Assembly: GCA_029891385.1 (NCBI GenBank)
Contig: JAIWQS010000080.1
Location: forward strand, 124,001-188,000
Source of the DNA: Erythroxylum novogranatense
Lineage: Eukaryota > Streptophyta > Magnoliopsida > Malpighiales > Erythroxylaceae
Length of the DNA stretch: 64,000 bases
Direction: 5' to 3'
In this document: piece after piece, positions 12,145 through 24,067 of the stretch
Position numbering within the stretch: the first letter of the stretch is position 1
Layout: the number at the start of each line of letters is the position of its first letter
Made by a program: the position numbers and the translations under genes
The notes under the pieces: model-generated
Database searches by the model: none
What the model saw: only the letters and a program-made list of their open reading frames with translations
Told to the model about the DNA's origin: nothing

Positions 12145-12435
12145 CTATATCCACCTTCTCTGTCTCAAATTTAGTTCTTTCTGACTTAACAAATATTTGA
12201 GGCTTTTGTGATCAGTATAAATCTTCGTCTGCACCCCATACAAATAATGTCGCCAAATCTTCAGGGCAAAAACTACTGCTGCCAATTCCAAATCATGGGT
12301 TGGGTAATTCAGTTCGTAAGGCTTTAGCTTCCGTGAGGCATAAGCTATTACCTTGTCTCCTTGCATCAATACACAACCCAAACCCTTCCTTGAAGCATCG
12401 CTGTATACTGTATAACCCTCCTCTCCAGTAGGCAA
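12145..12435 (-). CDS. RNase H domain, broken pol segment
   Basis: A 96-codon open stretch with the RNase H core: [16 protein letters not shown] (first catalytic Asp), [19 protein letters not shown] (catalytic Glu region) and [10 protein letters not shown] (third Asp). It ends at the TAG after RRWI. Upstream, a frame break of a few bases near 12440-12453 separates it from the RT segment. In the element this activity degrades the RNA template during reverse transcription. Confidence 0.87.
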   Translation of the reverse strand: MPTGEEGYTVYSDASRKGLGCVLMQGDKVIAYASRKLKPYELNYPTHDLELAAVVFALKIWRHYLYGVQTKIYTDHKSLKYLLSQKELNLRQRRWI

Positions 12436-12452
12436 GGTTAAAATTGGAGCAC

Positions 12453-13643
12453 TTACAATCTGTGTTTCAGTTCTTCAAAGCTCTTTTGACATTCATCATT
12501 CCAGACAAACTTCTGATTCTTTCTCAACAACTTGGTCATAGGAGCAGCTATCATTGAGAACCCTTCAACAAATCTCCTGTAATACCCTACTAGACCTAGA
12601 AAACTTCTTATTTCTGCCACTGTCGTCGGTGCATGCCAATTCACTATTGCTTCAATTTTCCTTGGGTCAACATGTACCCCGTCTTTAGAAATCACATGCC
12701 CAAGGAAAATCACTTCATGGAGCCAAAATTCGCATTTGTTGAATTTGGCATAGAGCTCTTTCTCCCTTAATCTCTGCAACACTATCCGGAGGTGTCCCTC
12801 ATGTTCCTCTTCACTCTTGGAATAAACCAGGATGTCGTCGATAAACACTATGACAAACTGATCTAGAAATTCTTTGAAAACCCTATTCATGAGATCCATA
12901 AATGCAGCCAGAGCATTGGTCAGTCCAAAGGGCATGACCAGAAACTCATAATGCCCGTAACGTGTCCTGAAGGCTGTCTTGCTTACATCAGACTCTTTGA
13001 TTCTGAGCTGATGATAGCCTGACCTAAGATCAATCTTAGAAAAGACCCGCGCTCCCTGCAACTGATCAAACAAATCGTCGATCCGTGGCAGAGGGTACTT
13101 GTTCTTAACAGTTACCTTGTTGAGCCTTCGGTAATCGATACACATGCGCCATGTCCCATCCTTCTTCCTAACAAACAGAACCGGTGCTCCCCAGGGTGAC
13201 GAGCTCGGTCTGATAAACCCTTTCTTTAACAACTCCTCCAGCTGTTCCTTAAGTTCCGTCAGCTCCGCTGGAGCCATTCTATATGGTGGAATAGAAATTG
13301 ATGTGGTTCCGGGAATCAAGTCAATAGCAAACTCGATTTCTCTTACCGGTGGCAAACCAGGTAACTCCTCCGGGAATACATCTGGAAACTCCTGCACTAC
13401 TGGAAAATCCCCTAACCTTGCTTCATTCAACTCGGTGTCCACAACATGCACCAAGAAGGCTTCACACCCCTTTTCCATCATCCGTTCAGCTAGCAAAGCC
13501 GAAACAATTCTAGGTGGTGCTATTTTCCTATCTCCTCGGAAAATCACCTTCTCACCATTTCCCAGGTCAAACTCTACCTCCCTAAGGCTACAGTTCCAAC
13601 TTTGCCTGATACTTCTCCATAGCATCCATTCCCAATATAACAT
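12453..13643 (-). CDS. Reverse transcriptase domain, near-intact pol segment
   Basis: This 396-codon open stretch covers the protease-RT linker (first ~110 residues) and a full RT domain. Motifs in order: [49 protein letters not shown], the catalytic FIDDIL box (Asp pair at about 12834-12845), [11 protein letters not shown] and [16 protein letters not shown]. All palm residues expected of a gypsy RT are present. The N-terminal methionine lies in a frame overlapping the protease frame (13588-13643) and is not a true start. A frameshift near 13590-13600 links the two in the original polyprotein. Confidence 0.9.
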   Translation of the reverse strand: MLYWEWMLWRSIRQSWNCSLREVEFDLGNGEKVIFRGDRKIAPPRIVSALLAERMMEKGCEAFLVHVVDTELNEARLGDFPVVQEFPDVFPEELPGLPPVREIEFAIDLIPGTTSISIPPYRMAPAELTELKEQLEELLKKGFIRPSSSPWGAPVLFVRKKDGTWRMCIDYRRLNKVTVKNKYPLPRIDDLFDQLQGARVFSKIDLRSGYHQLRIKESDVSKTAFRTRYGHYEFLVMPFGLTNALAAFMDLMNRVFKEFLDQFVIVFIDDILVYSKSEEEHEGHLRIVLQRLREKELYAKFNKCEFWLHEVIFLGHVISKDGVHVDPRKIEAIVNWHAPTTVAEIRSFLGLVGYYRRFVEGFSMIAAPMTKLLRKNQKFVWNDECQKSFEELKHRL

Positions 13644-14004
13644 CTAAGCCTTTCAGCTCTAGAGGCAACAAGTCTATTATAAGTTTAGCACCCTCAATAA
13701 CTAGTTCATAGTCTCTAAACACTCGACTGATTATCACATTCCTCCCTAGAGGTGTACTAACAATTAGGGGGCTACTTAAAGGCATTGAATTCACAGCATG
13801 TAAAGTCACACTTGCAGAAACAAAATAATGCGTTGAACCAGAATCAATCAACACAAAATCAGATAATTGAATAATCGAGCCATACCAGAATAACTTCGGA
13901 GCTGCTACAGCTTCCTCTCGGGTCATGGCAAACACCACTTGTGCTGACCTCGCCCTTGGTCTCTGGAGGTTAGCATTCCTCAGACCCGTAATCGCCCATT
14001 TCAT
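13588..14004 (-). CDS. Aspartic protease domain, broken pol segment
   Basis: A 138-codon open stretch with the retropepsin-like active site [11 protein letters not shown] (catalytic Asp at 13843-13845). It continues through [17 protein letters not shown] and [13 protein letters not shown], which is usual for plant gypsy proteases. The enzyme would cut the Gag-Pol polyprotein inside the virus-like particle. The first ~45 residues are the gag-protease linker with apparent small deletions compared with the left unit. Its 3' end overlaps the RT frame because of a frameshift. Confidence 0.85.
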   Translation of the reverse strand: MKWAITGLRNANLQRPRARSAQVVFAMTREEAVAAPKLFWYGSIIQLSDFVLIDSGSTHYFVSASVTLHAVNSMPLSSPLIVSTPLGRNVIISRVFRDYELVIEGAKLIIDLLPLELKGLDVILGMDAMEKYQAKLEL

Positions 14005-14039
14005 TTATTGGCCTGGGTCTCACTGTTTTTGCTCTTCTT

Positions 14040-14225
14040 GGGGCTTGCGACTGTGACCCCTCTTGCCTGACTACTTGGGGACAATATTTGATCATGTGTC
14101 CCTTCTCACCACATTGAAAGCATGCTCCAAGTGGCTTAAGACACTCTCCTTGATGAAATCTCTTGTAAAGCTCACATTTGGGGTTTGTATATTTGACTCT
14201 TGCTCTGAAACTGCCCTGGCCTGCT
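14040..14225 (-). pseudogene. gag nucleocapsid with one CCHC zinc knuckle (out of frame)
   Basis: In the frame shifted from the gag open stretch, the minus strand encodes CFQCGEKGHMIKYC (14081-14122), a C-X2-C-X4-H-X4-C knuckle. A deletion near 14200, relative to the left unit, removed about ten codons and shifted the frame, so the gag open stretch reads through here as unrelated residues. Confidence 0.8.
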
Positions 14226-15144
14226 TATTCTTGGAGGGACCACTACTGCCCACCTCACTCTGCGTATGAAAGCTCTTTGTACTCCTCTGAGGCACTAGAG
14301 CACTCAATCCTTTCCTTGAAGATTGCTCTCGGTTCTTCCTTTTCCTGTTCACTTCAGACTTGATGTTCTCCAGCTTCTCCGCCTGAAGTGCTGCGTCTAC
14401 CAATTTCTGGTAGTCACAAAAATTATGGATCATCAACTTCTCTTTGATCCCGAGGTGAAGTCCGCCCTCAAATTTGCGGCACTTATCCTCTTCATTCACC
14501 ACTATATTGGCCGCATACCGAGACAACTGGGTGAACTTCAGCTCGTATTCACTCACACTCATCTCCCTCTGTGTGAGATTCAGAAATTCTCTGGCCTTCT
14601 CTTGCATATAAACTCTCGAAAAATACTTCCTTTGGAAAGCTTCTAAAAAGTCCCTCCATGACAGCACTGGAGGCACAACCTGACTGTGGGGCACTGACTC
14701 CCACCAGTGAAGTGCATCTCCCTGCAGCAAGCTAGCTGCATAATCCAGTTTCTCTTCATCATAACACTTCATCTGAATCAGGACCCTCTCGGTCCTCTTC
14801 AACCATGCTTCAGCCTCTTTAGGGTTGGAAGCTCCACTGAAGTCGACAGCCCCATAGTTGCGAAGCTTATCATATTGCCCACTCCTCTCCACTGGAGCGG
14901 GTACCTGAGCTTGTGAACCTTGGCCCATGGCATGGATAAAAGCTTGGGCAAAGGCTTGAAAGAATTGTGGATCCATTTGAGGCATCGGAGGAGGCGGTGG
15001 AGGCACCTCATGCTGCACACTAGGTGTCTCAACATCTGGAGCAGCATGAGTCCCCGCATCTTGTGGGACATACGATTCATCCGTACTCCCTTGGCGAGAG
15101 CCAGATCGAGTCAGAGTTCCTCGAGTTCTTCTTCGAGGCGGCAT
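14092..15144 (-). CDS. gag capsid, chromovirus (frameshifted C-terminus)
   Basis: The open stretch starts at an ATG (15142-15144) preceded by the leader and primer site, which fits a gag start. Residues 1-60 are basic and then proline-rich (PPRRRTRGT..., PPPPPPMPQM). Residues about 95-260 form the retrotransposon gag capsid: FSGASNPKEAEAWLKRTERV, ALHWWESV, WRDFLEAFQRKYF, REFLNLTQREMSVSEYELKF. The basic tail (about 265-315, NRKRKNREQSSRKG...) leads to the zinc knuckle, but after ARAVSEQ the frame is lost, so the last ~35 residues are not native. The product would assemble the particle shell. Confidence 0.88.
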   Translation of the reverse strand: MPPRRRTRGTLTRSGSRQGSTDESYVPQDAGTHAAPDVETPSVQHEVPPPPPPMPQMDPQFFQAFAQAFIHAMGQGSQAQVPAPVERSGQYDKLRNYGAVDFSGASNPKEAEAWLKRTERVLIQMKCYDEEKLDYAASLLQGDALHWWESVPHSQVVPPVLSWRDFLEAFQRKYFSRVYMQEKAREFLNLTQREMSVSEYELKFTQLSRYAANIVVNEEDKCRKFEGGLHLGIKEKLMIHNFCDYQKLVDAALQAEKLENIKSEVNRKRKNREQSSRKGLSALVPQRSTKSFHTQSEVGSSGPSKNKQARAVSEQESNIQTPNVSFTRDFIKESVLSHLEHAFNVVRRDT

Positions 15145-15337
15145 TTCACTCCTTCAATTTAAAACAATTTAAAATCTTTAGTTCATGCAAAACAGTTTCA
15201 AATCATGCAAAACAATTCAAAACAATGCAAGTTGTTCATTTAACACAATGCGTGTAGTTCATGAAAAAAAAATGCATGTTCACCTCATCCTTGAGAACTA
15301 CCCACTTATGTTCCTAGGAGATCACAAAACCTAGTCT

Positions 15338-15348
15338 CTCTGATACCA
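15338..15348 (-). promoter_or_regulatory. Primer-binding site, tRNA-iMet type (right unit)
   Basis: TGGTATCAGAG on the minus strand, four bases inside the 5' LTR edge at 15353. It is identical in sequence and spacing to the site at 7187-7197. Confidence 0.9.
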
Positions 15349-15352
15349 CAAC

Positions 15353-18300
15353 TGTTGGACCCCATTCCCAGAGCCCAACTCTCGTAGTCCTGAAGCCTTG
15401 TGCTTATAACCTTGCAGGGTCCTTAACTGTAACTCCACATTCGTGGCGAGCGCACACTATTTGAACACCAAAATCATAAGTTGACTTATTCATATAAGTT
15501 ATAGCTTTATGCCTCAAGTTCGTTTTGAAACAAGAATCACCTCGAACAGAGTTGTATAACTCAAGTTATGCTCAAAAAGCCTAAAAGAGCTCATACTCCC
15601 AATATGATCTCCAATCCGACCACTTACTTACTTTAATGTAAAATTTTTCAATTCAACTCTAAATGGTACCAGTTTTTATGGAGATGAAGATATATGTCTT
15701 AGGAATCTAATGGTTCAAGACTCACCTCAATTGGAGGTCGGATGGGGGAGTTATGCACAAAAGAATAGATTATGTTCACATCCTAAATCAATTTGAACAT
15801 CTTTTGGCGTGATTGCAATACCTTTCAATATAGATGTCGGATTGAGTTCATTCTTGGACCATTAGAAGGAAGACATCTAGTTATAAAACTTTCATGAAGA
15901 CCAAAATTTGCAATTGTGTCGTTAGTGGGGGTCAGAAAGCACAGGCCGTGTGAACCCATACGGTCAGGCCGTGTAACCTTCGGGTGAGAAGGGTGTCCCT
16001 GCGCTGGAAATACACAGCCCGTGTGAATTCACACGGGCAGACCGTGTAACCTTCGGATGAAACAAAAATTTCACCCTTCAAGACTCCTCAAAAGGGTCCT
16101 AAACCATACCTAACTTCCCATTTACTCATATCTTACCTAACATCAACTTTTTCGAGCCCGAGATCACGTCACAAACTCTAAAGATTCGGGAATTTCAATT
16201 ACCACGACATCCTAGCTTGTAATAAGCATAAATCTCAACTCCTATCTCGAAAACTTGCATACTTAGTCTCGTTGGAAAGATAAAAGGATGAAATACAAAT
16301 ATCATTAAGGATGTAAAAGACAATTCCATCATTAAATGAGGTAAAAACTCACTCGAATGTACTGATCCTATAATGTCCAATGAAACAATAACATAGACAC
16401 ATAAATAGTAACTGGTATAGGTTTTACCCCTATAAGTTTTTTCTCCTAACTCCAATTAAGGCAAATTATACACCATTTGAAAGATCTAATCTTATGCTAC
16501 AATATTCAAGGAGATATCCCAATCCAAATCAAACACTAAGAAGGTCTAAATCACAACCAAAATTCTGTCAAATTTTGCATAAAATTTGACAGCACTTCCT
16601 TTAAAAAGTCACTAACCAATCTTCAATTCAATTCAACCTAACTTAAGTACCTGCATAAAAACCTAAATCCTCAATATCCCACAACACATACCAACCCAAT
16701 TATCGAAACGGATCAACTTCAATGGCAACAACACACTCCTAGCATTCTAATCAAATCCAAACTATAAAGCAAATCATTTCCCCCTTCTTGTCAAATTCAA
16801 ACCATACCATGATGCATTGTTATAAAACATACATGAATTGCACAAAATACATTAGAAATTAACATTCTTGCATTCATATTAAAATATGAGTTATTACAAG
16901 GCTTTAGAGGGCATTTTAAGCCACTTGCATCCAAAATCCAAAATACAATTTACAAAAGTAAACTTGCCCAAAATGCATCTAAAGCATTGATTTACAAAAA
17001 TTAACTTGAAATACAAAAATTATCCATTTCTAGAGCAATGCCTTTTAGCTCGATGGTCGATCTCGTGCTCCTCACCTGGAGATGGGACGGAATTTGAGGG
17101 GGTGAGCTTGCGCTCATGGGTAACACGTTTATATCTTATAATAAGCAAAAACCATTTTAAACGTTCATAAACATATCAATTTCTCACAGTTGTCTACAGA
17201 ACATAAACTTTTCACTTCATAAAATCACAATTCTCATAATTCAAGCATTTTTTTCAAACTTTTCAATACATGTAAGCACATAAACACATAAATGGCTCGG
17301 CAAGTCCATAAGCATGACGAACTGCACAATTCCATAAAATGGGCTTGTAGTCAGAACTCGAGGAGTCCGAAGGGAGCTCCGTGCCACTAGCGGGTAGGCG
17401 GAGAAGCCTTGACTTGGTCAACGTGCACGTGACAATTTCTTGATGGACTATACCCAACCCACATAACATGTAATTCATGCATTGAAAGCATTTGCCCAAA
17501 ATGGCAAAATCTGAAAAACTTGATTTCATGCACTTGACACATTTGCCAATTTACACAATTCATCAACTCAATTTCATACAAATCAAAAGCAATCAATACC
17601 ATACTTGCAAAGCAATGTAAGGCTATTTCCAAGGTTTACACACACAACCACACATAAGCAATTTCTCAATCAATTTAAAGAAACATAAATACTCACTTAA
17701 AAGTAGTTGGAAAGCTCATTTATTGCGTTTATGAAGGAAACCTATTATTCAAATATAAAAATGTCACCCACCTTGATTCCTTGCTTGTAGACTTTGCTCC
17801 AAATGCCTCTCCCTTAGCTCCACTTCCCTTCTTTGGTTCCCTTTAACAATAGCCATAAAAATCCCATGAATAAGAGATCTCAAAATGGACATTCTAAGGA
17901 GGTGTAAGCATGAAATCTAACCTATCTAACTTAACCCATAACTTTCCTAAGCCATTCTAACCAAAACCCATCTAAAACTCCAAAAGATACCACATTTCCT
18001 TACCTTAGAGATGAAACCCACGAAAATTCCTTTTGGTTTCCAATGGAAGCTTGATCTTTCCTTTTCCTTTTGATAGAACTCTAAAAACCCTTCCTTAGAG
18101 CAAGAAATCACAAAGCCCTAACCTTCCTTCTTCTCTCTCTTCTTCTTCTTCTTCTTTCCTCTTTGGTGAAATCCTCTCTTCCTCTCTTTTCTTGATATTT
18201 TCATTATGCTTCCAAATGACTTAACAAAGTTTGATATTTTAACCTAAAAGCCTAAGTTTCCTCTCCCAAAACTACGTAGTTTTGGTGCCAATCCTTCATA

Positions 18301-18617
18301 TTTGCCATTTGCTTTGTCCCTTCTCCTTAAACCACCCTTGCTCCTTTCTTTTTTTTTCTACTTTCCTTTTTATTTCTAATTTAACTCAATTTGACCAAAG
18401 TAACCCTCCTTGAAAGCTTTGGACTTTAACAACATTTGAGATCTACCCAAAATACCCTTATTGCAACTTATCCTTTCTACCCCTTCAAATAAAATCACCT
18501 ATGTCATTTAACCTTATAAACATTAATATGCCATTAAGGTTCCAAAAAAATTTATTTATCACCTCAAAATCAACAAATCATGCTTAATAATAATAAAAAA
18601 AAATTCAGGGGCCAACA
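15353..18617 (-). repeat. Family B LTR, right copy (5' LTR)
   Basis: TGTTGGACCCC at 15353 to GGGGCCAACA at 18617, 3265 bp, colinear with 7202-10475 throughout. It carries the same reiterated modules, GC-rich island (about 15937-16055), conserved box (about 17085-17160) and CTT microsatellite (about 18135-18155). As the 5' LTR it would hold the promoter, but I could not place a transcription start. Confidence 0.92.
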
Positions 18618-18765
18618 AGGAAAGACGAAAAAAATTAAAAATTGGTGAAATTAATGCAAGCCACAGTCGCTGAAAAGAAGTTAGGAAAGAATCTTGGGGG
18701 TGTGTATAAGGAGGAAAGACAAAAAAAATCAGAAATTGATGAAATTAGTGCAGCCACGGTCGTGG
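18618..18765. repeat. Two ~93-bp-spaced direct repeats beside the chromovirus insertion
   Basis: AGGAAAGAC...GAAATTA...GCAGCCAC-type sequence occurs at 18618-18672 and again at about 18711-18765 with a few differences. Each carries a CCACRGTCG motif. The first copy starts exactly at the LTR edge, so the chromovirus landed at or near the repeat start. Confidence 0.6.
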
Positions 18766-18999
18766 CTTGTAGTAGGGTAAATCTATCCATGTTATTTCCA
18801 GCTAAAATTTTTACCAATTTACCCTTCCTTCACCTATATATTCATTTCCTACTTCATTTTTTTCACTTACTTTCATTTTAACTTTATGTCTCTAAGTTTA
18901 GAACCTCCAAACGCTCTCACTTCTCTCTAATTAACTTCCAAATTTCCACTTTATTTAAATTCCATCTATTTATAGTCAATTATGCTGTGCATTAAGTAG

Positions 19000-20153
19000 T
19001 CAAAAATGCAACCAATCATCAGGAAGAAATCAAGTCTCAGGCTGAGGGCGAAGGAATAGAGCGGCAAATTTTGGAGTGCCCTTCCCAATCTATAAAGAGG
19101 AGTAACGTATTCGATTCCAATCCCTTAATGTTAAAGAGATAGTAGTCCTGAAATACTTTGATTTTGATATATTTGATAGGCTAGAATTGCGAGATAGGGT
19201 CGAGAATTTAGCAGAAAGAATTCAGTGGAGTAAGTTTATACATTTCCAATATCCTATCTACCAAGAGCTCACCCTAGATTTCTTTACTTCCCTTCATTTC
19301 GAACCCAGTAACCCTAAGAAAATGTGGTTTAGGTTACGGGGGCAACCTTATGAGTTAAACATTGCAATCAAGTGTGATATTTGCAGTTTCCCCAAATCTT
19401 CCATTATTGATTAGTATGATGATTTTTGTGCCTCTCGTTATTAGAATGAGCTCATTGGGTTGGAACAATTTGATGCTAAGAATGCCCATAATAACATTAT
19501 ACGAACCCACGAGCACTTGTTGTTACATAAATTCATGTGTCAAATAGTTTTTGACAAATCAGAAACCAACAAGTGCTCAATGAAGGAACTTTTTCTATGT
19601 ATGGATCACAACATCTTAGTGTGCACCTCCACAATGTACTAAATGCTATTGTTACGACTCCACATAAGAGGAGAAACAATTTGTGTATGGGGTACTTGGT
19701 TTCCACCATTGCTAAGTACTATGGTGTGGATGGTAGTGATCTAACTGTTTACCTCCTTGATTTTCTAAATTACCATCACTTGTGGCGTGCTAAAATTCTA
19801 AAGTCCTACAACATAGAACTCCGAAACATCAGCCAAAAGACTCGTGTGAAGATTAGGGTCAGTTAAACGAGTTCTAGCATAGTGTCACCACAGCAGGCAA
19901 AAGAGGACTCGACTATCGAGGAGTTCAAAGAGGGAGAAGACATAGAAGAACTTGGTTGGAAGAAAGTGCTCGATACATTCTCCACCAACACCAAAGCAAT
20001 TACTGACACACTTGCAGAGAACTTTGGAAGGATGAAAGAGTTGCCCCACGCATAACGACGTAATAGTCAGTATATACTTCAAATTCATTGATACTTTGAG
20101 GCTCAAGGAGTACAATTTCCACTTCCAACACCATTGCCACCTCCATCACTTTA
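19000..20153 (+). pseudogene. Athila-type ORF relic (plant transposon protein of unknown role)
   Basis: Frames joined by frameshifts read PIYQELTLDFFTSLHFE and WFRLRGQPYELNI (about 19240-19365), then CSMKELFLCM (about 19575-19605) and MGYLVSTIAKYYGVD (about 19689-19732). An acidic, helical C-terminal part follows (about 19890-20055) and a proline-rich end stops at about 20153. This pattern resembles the extra ORF of Athila elements, whose biochemical role is not established. At least three frame breaks and internal stops make it non-functional. The family assignment rests on remembered motif resemblance and is moderate. Confidence 0.6.
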
Positions 20154-21521
20154 AGGTTTTGTTTATAACCTTTTTCTTTTAACTTTAGTTTTTGTTTTGT
20201 TTTATTTTATGTTTCTTCTTTACATGTGTGTTTGTTTATCTCCTTCTTACATTGAGGACAATGTGTTTTTCATGTGCGGGGAAGGTTGTGTGTTTTGCTT
20301 TGAGTGTGAATTTTGTAAATTGTATGATAGTATATTTAGGTTGCATATTGTGAATTGTGTAAATGTATCAATGGCATAGATGGAATGGAATTGATTTAAT
20401 TTTGAACATAATTTTTTAGGTTGTGAAGAGTCATTAGCTCGCAAAATTAGTGATTTGGGTTCTTTGGCTAAATACGCAAGCTAATTAGGATTTAGTATCA
20501 GTTTATCACCCTATAAATTGTCACATTAATTCATAATTTTAGGTCTTCCGACTAAGTAGCTTAGCTAGTATTTTTTCATAAAAATGAGTAGCTAAAGCAA
20601 TAAGGTAGTCATGAAATAAAAAATGTGCATGTTTGTAAATTTTTTAAATAAATAACTATTCCGTTACTCTTCGAGTTATAAATGGAGCTAGTAGCTAGTT
20701 GATAACATAATGTAGCTGAGTAACTAGATTGACATATATCACAAATGTGTTCCTTCGCATCAAAAGGTTATAATGACATTCCAACCAAACAACTTAATAA
20801 AAATATGACTTAGTCGAGTAACCGGATCGACAGCCATCACCAATGTTTACCTCTGTGTAAAAAGATTAGGCCAATGTTTAGAAAAAGTAATAAAAATGTT
20901 TTTTCTTATAAAAACCTACCAAACTTGTAAATAGCTTAACTTTTCATGAAAACGTTATTTAAGGTTCAATTTAATATGTATATTTAGTCCAGAGCCCCTA
21001 GACCTAGATTTTGCATGTTAATGATTTGGAACAACTTGAATGATTGTGTTTAAAGTTAAATTTATTTCATAAGCTAAATCCATTGTCTCATTGTTGCATT
21101 GTGTGCTTTGTGATTTTGTGTTGCTTCTTGTTTTGTTTGCTTAAGGACAAGTAAGCGTTCAAGTGTGGGGATCTGATAAGCGTAAATTACATCATGTTTT
21201 AGGGTATAGTTTGATATGTGTTTAGCTGTTAATTTAATCATTTAGTATGTGTTTAGTTAAAAATTGTGTTAGTTTGTGATGTAGATCACAAACCTCCCTT
21301 TTTTTTTTCTATTGTAATTTTTAGATTATGCAAATTTTGGATTATTATATGATGATTTTTATTTATTTTTAAGTGTTTTAAGGGTTAGTACAAGTTTTTG
21401 AGCTTAAATATTATGTTTTTGAGGTACGTTGATGTGTTTGGTAGTGTTTCAGTGTCAAAATCGAAGAACAAAGGAGTTTCAGAGACATTTGAGCAGAAAC
21501 TACGACCAATGATCATGGCTT

Positions 21522-23592
21522 TGTTGGAGTTATGTAAATATAGTGCCCTGGAAAGCAAATGTATTTACATGTAACTTTATCTTCTTCAGTTATAGTTTTG
21601 TAATGAAAATATTTATTATTAATAAAACAAAAGAGTTTGGTTTTATCTGTATGAGCATTATATATCTGGTCATAAGGTACCAAGATTCTTTTGTAAGTAA
21701 TATACATATACATAGAGATGTATGGGAAACATGTATATTATTAGAATCAATTAATTGATTCACAGTTGAATAATCAAGTTGGTCGCTTGATTATGGTTTA
21801 GGCTATAGTGTTACGATTTATCTCCATATAAGTAAAGGAGTTTACTTCAAGGAATGATGAGTTTCATATCATGATAGTAGTTGACTATCGATAATGGCAC
21901 TATTAAATGAATCGGAATCAAGTATGTTTTCAATAATAAAGTGGGCGTTACTTTAATCTTAAAACATACAACTTAAGCATTCACTTATTATGAACTATAA
22001 TCTTGATGAGTGGTGAACTCATATATGTTTCATTATAATTCTTGATATGATCGAAATGGATTTTTACAGAGTATTAATCCGATTATGCGCATGTTGGAAT
22101 TATTAATTGAAACATGTATCGTGGAACATTCACTCAAATAAAGAGTTTATAGTGTTATCATCTCTTAGATGTTTTAAGGAGATTTGGTGATTAAACTGCC
22201 ATAGTTTGATGGACTAGCTACCCATCAAGTCTTAAGACTGAGATGAGATCTTATGTTAATCACCATATAAAGTAAAATGAGAGATCTAGAAGGAAAAACC
22301 AACATAAGGGCAAAACGGTAATTTTACCCTTTGTTGTGCGGATAGCTATAATAAGGTTCTAAATAGGGTTTGCAATTGGACATATTCTCATAATATTTAA
22401 TAATTCAAGAGTTCAACTAATTGCCTTTAGTGGAATGACATTTAGTTAATAAGCTAGAATTAATTCCAATGAGATTGAATTAATTACGGGCTTATTGAGA
22501 CTTGAATTATCAAAGTCTAATAAGATTCTCCACTTGGCTTTAAGGAAGGTTATCAAGCTAAGTAAGAAATATAAATGGAGGTTAATTAGAAGCCCATAAT
22601 TGAATCTTGGGCTTGGTCAATTAAAGAAGCCCAAATGTACATTTGGTAATGGGCTTAGTTTTGGTTTAATGTAATTAATTATATTAATTATATTTAAAAA
22701 ATTTAAGAAGAAGATAGCAATTTCGGTTATTCCTAGGTTAAATGTGTAACCACATTTGACATTAAAATGCTAAATAAAGATAGTCTTTATTATGGTTAAT
22801 CATCATTAAATGGAGTTATGAACTTACCATTAAATGGTTTAATGGTTTTCTTTTAATGTTGGCTTGTAACCTATTTGCATTCATTAGATTAAAGATGAAA
22901 GATGTACATTAGATGGATCATCTTCCTTCTTTCTTCTTGGCAAAACCAAAATTGGGTATTGAATTTTAGGTTATGGTCTTTTCAAATAGCCATCATAAAG
23001 ATAAATGAAGATAATCTCATTTATTGGCTATTTTGTGAGTGATTAATGAAAGAAGTGATGCATTTGATGCCTCTCTCTCCTTCCATCCATGGATATACGA
23101 AATTGGTAGGCAAGAAAGAGTTCTTGCATGTTCTTTACACCTTCTCTCCTTTCATGAAAGACAGAATCGAAAATACCAATTGAAAGAGTTTCAATTTTGC
23201 TTCTTCTTCTTCTAAGAAAATCTCCTCCAAACATTTCTTCTCTTTTGCCACCAAAGGATTTTGTTAACCTAATTGTCCTTGAAGAATAGGTGGTAAATCT
23301 AATTGGTTGAGGATACCAAAACAAGGAGAAAGTAGATTGCTAAAGGAAAAGAGTCAAAGACAAAGGATTTGGATACACGAAGAAGGAGAAGATAGCGTAG
23401 CGAGGATTTAAAGTTGTAGCGAAGGAGTCGGTAATACTCCTGATCTTGTTTATATTTTATTATCCTTATACCATATCATGTATGGATTGGCATGTTGATT
23501 TAGATTTTTTGCTTCCACTGCAAGTAATGATTTCTTAAAAGTTTTGAAATCTACCGTTTTTCCAAAAAAAGCATTTTTTTTTCGATCCAACA
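21522..23592 (+). repeat. Solo LTR, 2071 bp, probable Ty1/copia
   Basis: TGTTGGAG at 21522 to GATCCAACA at 23592, flanked on both sides by GGCTT (21517-21521 and 23593-23597), a perfect 5-bp TSD. No internal region remains, so it arose by LTR-LTR recombination. A pyrimidine-rich 3' end with a 'cttccactgc' segment before CCAACA resembles plant copia LTRs and suggests plus orientation. It interrupts the Athila-like LTR. Confidence 0.85.
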
Positions 23593-24067
23593 GGCTTATC
23601 AGGCTACGATCATGGCAAAAGCTCCAGGTTTGGCCCACGATTCTGGTCTGCATGCTATGATTGTGACAAAAGGCTCAAAAGTGAGCCACGATAGTGGCCT
23701 ATGTCGAGTAGATGCATAGACGTTCTATTTTGAGGGATTTTTTGATCATTCAAACCTTGAAAAAACCTTAGGGTTACCCATAACACAAAGAACAATAAAA
23801 AGAAGATAAGGAGGTAGACAAATGGAGCTTTCAAGTAGACACCGTTGAAACCTAAAGTGAGAATACTGAGAGAGAGAGAAGAGAAGAAAGGAGATGAAGA
23901 AGAGGAAGACGAAGTTGACTCAACGTGCTTCCTAGATCAAGAGGTTATTCGATATTGTTGCCATCCATCATCTATTCCAAGTTACATTTCCTTTTCGTTT
24001 CGATTTTATTGATGTATAGAATTGAGATGGATAGTATGATGATAGGATTTAGGATATTGATGATGTT

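Larger units (their letters stand above)
7202..18617 (-). mobile_element. Tekay/Del-type Ty3/gypsy chromovirus, near-complete (right unit of the tandem)
   Basis: An 11.4-kb minus-strand element: 5' LTR 15353-18617, primer site 15338-15348, gag, protease, RT, RNase H, integrase, chromodomain relic, polypurine tract at 10476-10489, and 3' LTR 7202-10475. Domain order PR-RT-RH-INT is diagnostic of Ty3/gypsy, and a chromodomain after integrase of chromoviruses. Chromodomains are known to target insertion to heterochromatin. The two LTRs are nearly identical by eye. Each coding domain has only one or a few disruptions, so this is among the younger insertions here. It sits in an Athila-like internal region that resumes at 18618 with AGGAA. 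The matching TSD copy would lie left of the window. Confidence 0.9.
18618..21173 (+). mobile_element. Athila-like Ty3/gypsy internal fragment (3' part)
   Basis: This begins abruptly at the chromovirus LTR edge and runs to an LTR at 21174. It holds an ORF relic (about 19000-20153), about 1 kb of noncoding sequence with the 'cattgaggacaatg' motif (about 20250) typical of Athila/Tat 3' regions, and a polypurine-like AAGTGTGGGGATC next to the LTR (21161-21173). The 5' part (LTR, gag, pol) is not in the window and would lie left of the chromovirus tandem that interrupts it. Confidence 0.7.

Noticed and set aside
13144..13647. Plus-strand 167-codon open frame
   Set aside because: Exact antisense shadow of the RT/protease region. 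The minus strand has clear RT motifs.
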